DNA of 64,000 bases from Odiellus spinosus (taxonomy: Eukaryota; Arthropoda; Arachnida; Opiliones; Phalangiidae). Positions 61,141 to 64,000 of the stretch are shown here, piece by piece (positions within the stretch are counted from its first letter, which is position 1; every line of letters starts with the position of its first letter). The translations under genes were made by a program, and so were the position numbers. Where the stretch lies: assembly GCA_963920705.1 (NCBI GenBank), contig OY987226.1, forward strand, positions 22,554,800 to 22,618,799, in the 5' to 3' direction. Under the pieces are notes generated by a model, which did no database searches, was not told the origin of the DNA, and saw nothing but the letters and a program-made list of their open reading frames with translations.

Positions 61141-64000
61141 ATGAGTGGTACAATAAAACCAAATAAAGAAGACCCATCAAAAACTAAATTAGTTATAGGA
61201 TACCAAAATGTCAGGGGCCTAAGAACAAAATCAACTACTATAATGGCTAACTTTTATGATTCTAAATATGACATTGTCTGTTTGACAGAAACCTTTTTAA
61301 ATTCATCTCATTTTGACGTCGATTATATTCCCCACGATTACATCACATACCGTTCAGATCGTCCTGATAATCCTGGGGTAGACATTAGAGGAGGTGGTGT
61401 ACTAATTGCTACCAAACCAACAGTAAGAGCCATTCGCAGGGTCGACTTAGAATTGAGACAAGAATGTGTTTGGATTGAGGTAGAGTGTAATAATGGAGGA
61501 AAACTATTACTTGGTAACCATTATTTCGCACCGAATGCTAAAATAGATGATTATTCTGAATATTTTGCTAAACTTCAAAACCGCTTAGAATTATACAATC
61601 ACGGCATAACTATCTTGGGGGACTTTAATTTACCAGGCATCCATTGGAAGTATTTCACAACAAATAACTGTCATGCTGGCGTTAAACCAAAAGCAGAAGT
61701 TGTTCTTGATTTTGGTAGTTCGCTTAACCTCACACAATTCAATTATCTGGAAAATGTCTGTGGCAACATATTGGACTTGGTTTATTCAACCCAAGAATAT
61801 ATCTCAATCGAAAAAGATTTGACGCCCCTCGTTCTTCCAGACAAATTTCATCCTCCATTAGTTGTAAATATTCTAATTCCGTCTAAATCAAGGTATTCTG
61901 CCGTAAATACTAACAATGAGAGAAATCAAGCCTACAATTACAAAAAAGGTGATTATGAAAGCCTTTATACTTACCTCCGGAATGAAGACTGGTCCGATGT
62001 GATGAATTCCAATAACGTGGAAATCGCAGTAGCAGCTCTACAAAGAAAAACTATTCAAGGATTAAATAGATTTATACCGAAACCCAGCAAAAATATATCA
62101 CGTTACCCTCCATGGTTTTCAAAGGAACTGCGGTTAAGTTTATCACGAAAGCAATATTTCCACAGGAAATATAAAAGATCAAAAAAGGAGGAAGATATTG
62201 GAAAATTCCAAGCATTGAGAAAGGAGACCCAGTATTTACTACGCCGTGACAAGAAGATTTATGGTGAAACTATAATTAGCCAACTTAAAGAGAAACCCGA
62301 AAATCTATGGAACTATGTGAATAGAAGAATGAAACCTAAAAATAAAGAAATAACTCTTATAGACCAAGAAGGAAATATACTTACCGACTCCAATACTCAA
62401 GCTAAGAAATTTCGGGAACAGTTCGCTCTTGAATCTGAAGACCACGACGAAATCCTCTTAGATAATATCTCGATGAATTGGAACCAAAAACAATGTCAAA
62501 ACTTTTCTAGCCTTACTGTTACGGAGACAGATGTTTTGAATGCAATCAGAAAGTTGAGGCCAAAGAAGTCCACAGGCATTGATCACATACCGGCATTTAT
62601 TATAAAAGGCTGTTTTGAGGTCTTTGTGCCTTTATTACTACATATTTTCAACTTGTCACTTGCTGCCGGGATATTTCCCAAAATCTGGAAAACTTCAGTT
62701 ATAATCCCTGTTTTCAAGAAGGGAAATAAAGGAGACCTGAATAATTATCGGCCAATCGCACTCATATGCATATTTTCAAAAATCTTTGAAATCATTATTC
62801 ATGATTACCTTTCTAATTGGTTTTACTCAGCGTTATCAAGCTGTCAACATGGATTTACCGCAAAACGATCGACGTCAACAAACCTGGCTTCGTTTATGCA
62901 ATTTCTTGCTCCCAAAGTAGAAAAACAAAAACAGGTGGATTGCATATATATGGATATGAGTAAAGCCTTTGATCGTATGCACCATAATATCCTATATAAA
63001 AAGCTAGAACTCTATGGCCTTGATGGCAAGATGCTTCAATGGTTAAAAAGTTACCTGACAGAACGATCTAACATCATAAAAATTAAAATGAGTGTTACCT
63101 CGGTTGAATACGTCAGCAAACAAGGTGTCCCGCAGGGTTCTGCATTAGGCCCGCTTCTGTTTCTAATCTTTATAAATGATATGTACAACACCGGAGAGGA
63201 CGACCAAGGTAACCAAGATAAAGCCTATGCAGATGACGACAAGGCTTTTCGCGAAATCCTTAATATCGATGACTGTCATGAATTAAATAATCACTTAAAT
63301 CATATAAATAATTGGGGTCTTCTTAACAGGATGCCACTAAATGTCTCCAAAACCTTTGTAATCTCCTTTACCAGAAAAAATAATAAAATATTATATGAAT
63401 ATAAAATCGGTGACAAGGCTATCCAAAGAGTAGACAAAATAAGGGATCTGGGAATAATAATGGACTCCAAATTACACTTTAACAGTCATAGACAGAGCTT
63501 AAAATCGGACTGCCTCAGACGATTATATGCCATTTTAAATATTTCAAAAAACTTAAAGAACCAAAAAATATTTCTGGAACTTTATAGAGCAGTAGTAAGA
63601 TCTAAAATAGAATATGGGATTCTCATCTGGAGTGGGTGTTGTAAGAGTGGACTGGATGAGATTGAGAGGCTACAACGTAAATTTGTTGAACGATATTACC
63701 ATTGTTTCAACCGTAAAGGCGTTTATAAATACGATCTAATTTTAAAAAAGTGTAATTTGATGACAATTGAGAATAGAACTATTTATTATGATATAATGTT
63801 TCTATATAATATTGTAAATAACAAAATTGACTGTATGGAATTTATTCCGAACATAATACTACGCCCATCTAAAATGAACACACGGCAAAATGATCTATTT
63901 TATGTAAATTCACTTGAAAAACTAAATCCTATAAAGCGAATTCAAAATTCTTATAATAAGTTTAGCAAAGAACTTGACATATATGGTATGAGCCAATCGT
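61141..64000 (+). CDS. LINE ORF2: AP endonuclease and reverse transcriptase (partial)
   Basis: Open for 953 codons to the window edge. AP-endonuclease motifs: YQNVRGL (21-27), LTETFL with E50, GGGVLIA (about 97-103), GDFNLPGIHW (160-169). A linker with YPPWFSKELR is followed by the RT: KSTGIDHIPAFIIKGC (about 475-490), MDMSKAFDR (604-612, catalytic D605), GVPQGSALGPLLF (662-674) and YADDD (696-700). Nicks target DNA and primes reverse transcription from the nick. Start chosen as the first ATG after ORF1. No stop or frameshift found. The C-terminus lies outside. Confidence 0.9.
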   Translation, partial: MSGTIKPNKEDPSKTKLVIGYQNVRGLRTKSTTIMANFYDSKYDIVCLTETFLNSSHFDVDYIPHDYITYRSDRPDNPGVDIRGGGVLIATKPTVRAIRRVDLELRQECVWIEVECNNGGKLLLGNHYFAPNAKIDDYSEYFAKLQNRLELYNHGITILGDFNLPGIHWKYFTTNNCHAGVKPKAEVVLDFGSSLNLTQFNYLENVCGNILDLVYSTQEYISIEKDLTPLVLPDKFHPPLVVNILIPSKSRYSAVNTNNERNQAYNYKKGDYESLYTYLRNEDWSDVMNSNNVEIAVAALQRKTIQGLNRFIPKPSKNISRYPPWFSKELRLSLSRKQYFHRKYKRSKKEEDIGKFQALRKETQYLLRRDKKIYGETIISQLKEKPENLWNYVNRRMKPKNKEITLIDQEGNILTDSNTQAKKFREQFALESEDHDEILLDNISMNWNQKQCQNFSSLTVTETDVLNAIRKLRPKKSTGIDHIPAFIIKGCFEVFVPLLLHIFNLSLAAGIFPKIWKTSVIIPVFKKGNKGDLNNYRPIALICIFSKIFEIIIHDYLSNWFYSALSSCQHGFTAKRSTSTNLASFMQFLAPKVEKQKQVDCIYMDMSKAFDRMHHNILYKKLELYGLDGKMLQWLKSYLTERSNIIKIKMSVTSVEYVSKQGVPQGSALGPLLFLIFINDMYNTGEDDQGNQDKAYADDDKAFREILNIDDCHELNNHLNHINNWGLLNRMPLNVSKTFVISFTRKNNKILYEYKIGDKAIQRVDKIRDLGIIMDSKLHFNSHRQSLKSDCLRRLYAILNISKNLKNQKIFLELYRAVVRSKIEYGILIWSGCCKSGLDEIERLQRKFVERYYHCFNRKGVYKYDLILKKCNLMTIENRTIYYDIMFLYNIVNNKIDCMEFIPNIILRPSKMNTRQNDLFYVNSLEKLNPIKRIQNSYNKFSKELDIYGMSQS

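Larger units (their letters stand above)
58918..64000 (+). mobile_element. LINE (CR1/Jockey-like) with intact ORF1 and open ORF2, continues past the window
   Basis: 5' UTR of about 110 bp, ORF1 59030-61096, a 44-bp gap, and ORF2 from 61141 open to the right edge. Both frames are uninterrupted over 4.9 kb, so this may be an active or very young copy. Clade is judged from the PHD-type ORF1 and RT motifs, from memory. Confidence 0.85.

Overview
The window is eukaryotic, invertebrate and most likely arthropod. Evidence: AT-rich DNA, spliced genes with GT..AG introns, short tracts of the arthropod-type telomere motif TTAGG, LINE elements whose ORF1 carries a PHD-type finger, a Ty3/gypsy LTR element, and many small inverted-repeat elements (MITEs). 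I cannot name the species. There is no bacterial-style operon, no rRNA or tRNA gene, and no CRISPR array that I can see. The largest open frames are transposon proteins, simple repeats or zinc fingers. The most interesting host genes are multi-exon and were found by following splice sites on the minus strand. Layout, left to right. 1-315: N-terminus of a transposase running off the left edge. 380-770: inverted-repeat element. About 830-6092: first copy of a segment carrying a C2H2 zinc-finger gene; this copy holds a 5'-truncated LINE that abuts and appears to have removed the start of the gene. 7939-9111: a three-exon minus-strand gene for a secreted or membrane-anchored proline/aromatic-rich protein. 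12441-13195: a 20-bp minisatellite. 14678-15006: a perfect palindrome. About 18200-29732: second copy of the zinc-finger segment; this gene is cut inside one finger by a 7.3-kb transposon cluster nested several levels deep. 31605-49447: two tandem paralogous six-exon genes on the minus strand, each coding for a small secreted protein with six conserved cysteines. A nearly intact gypsy element (32353-38703) sits in intron 2 of gene A, 17 bp from a splice acceptor, and several other transposons sit in intron 2 of gene B. 50674-51440: three diverged units with strong hairpins and a shared motif. 52131-52320: a candidate terminal exon. 53200-54340: fold-back elements. 54545-58584: an apparently uninterrupted ATT microsatellite of about 4 kb. 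58918-64000: a LINE with intact ORF1 and an open ORF2 that leaves the window. The genes do not form a pathway. The coherent theme is local duplication (zinc-finger pair, secreted-protein pair) followed by different transposon insertions in each copy, so each copy serves as an empty-site reference for the other. Target-site duplications of TTAA, TA, ATAA, TAA/TTA, CATT, TAT and a 9-mer can be read directly.
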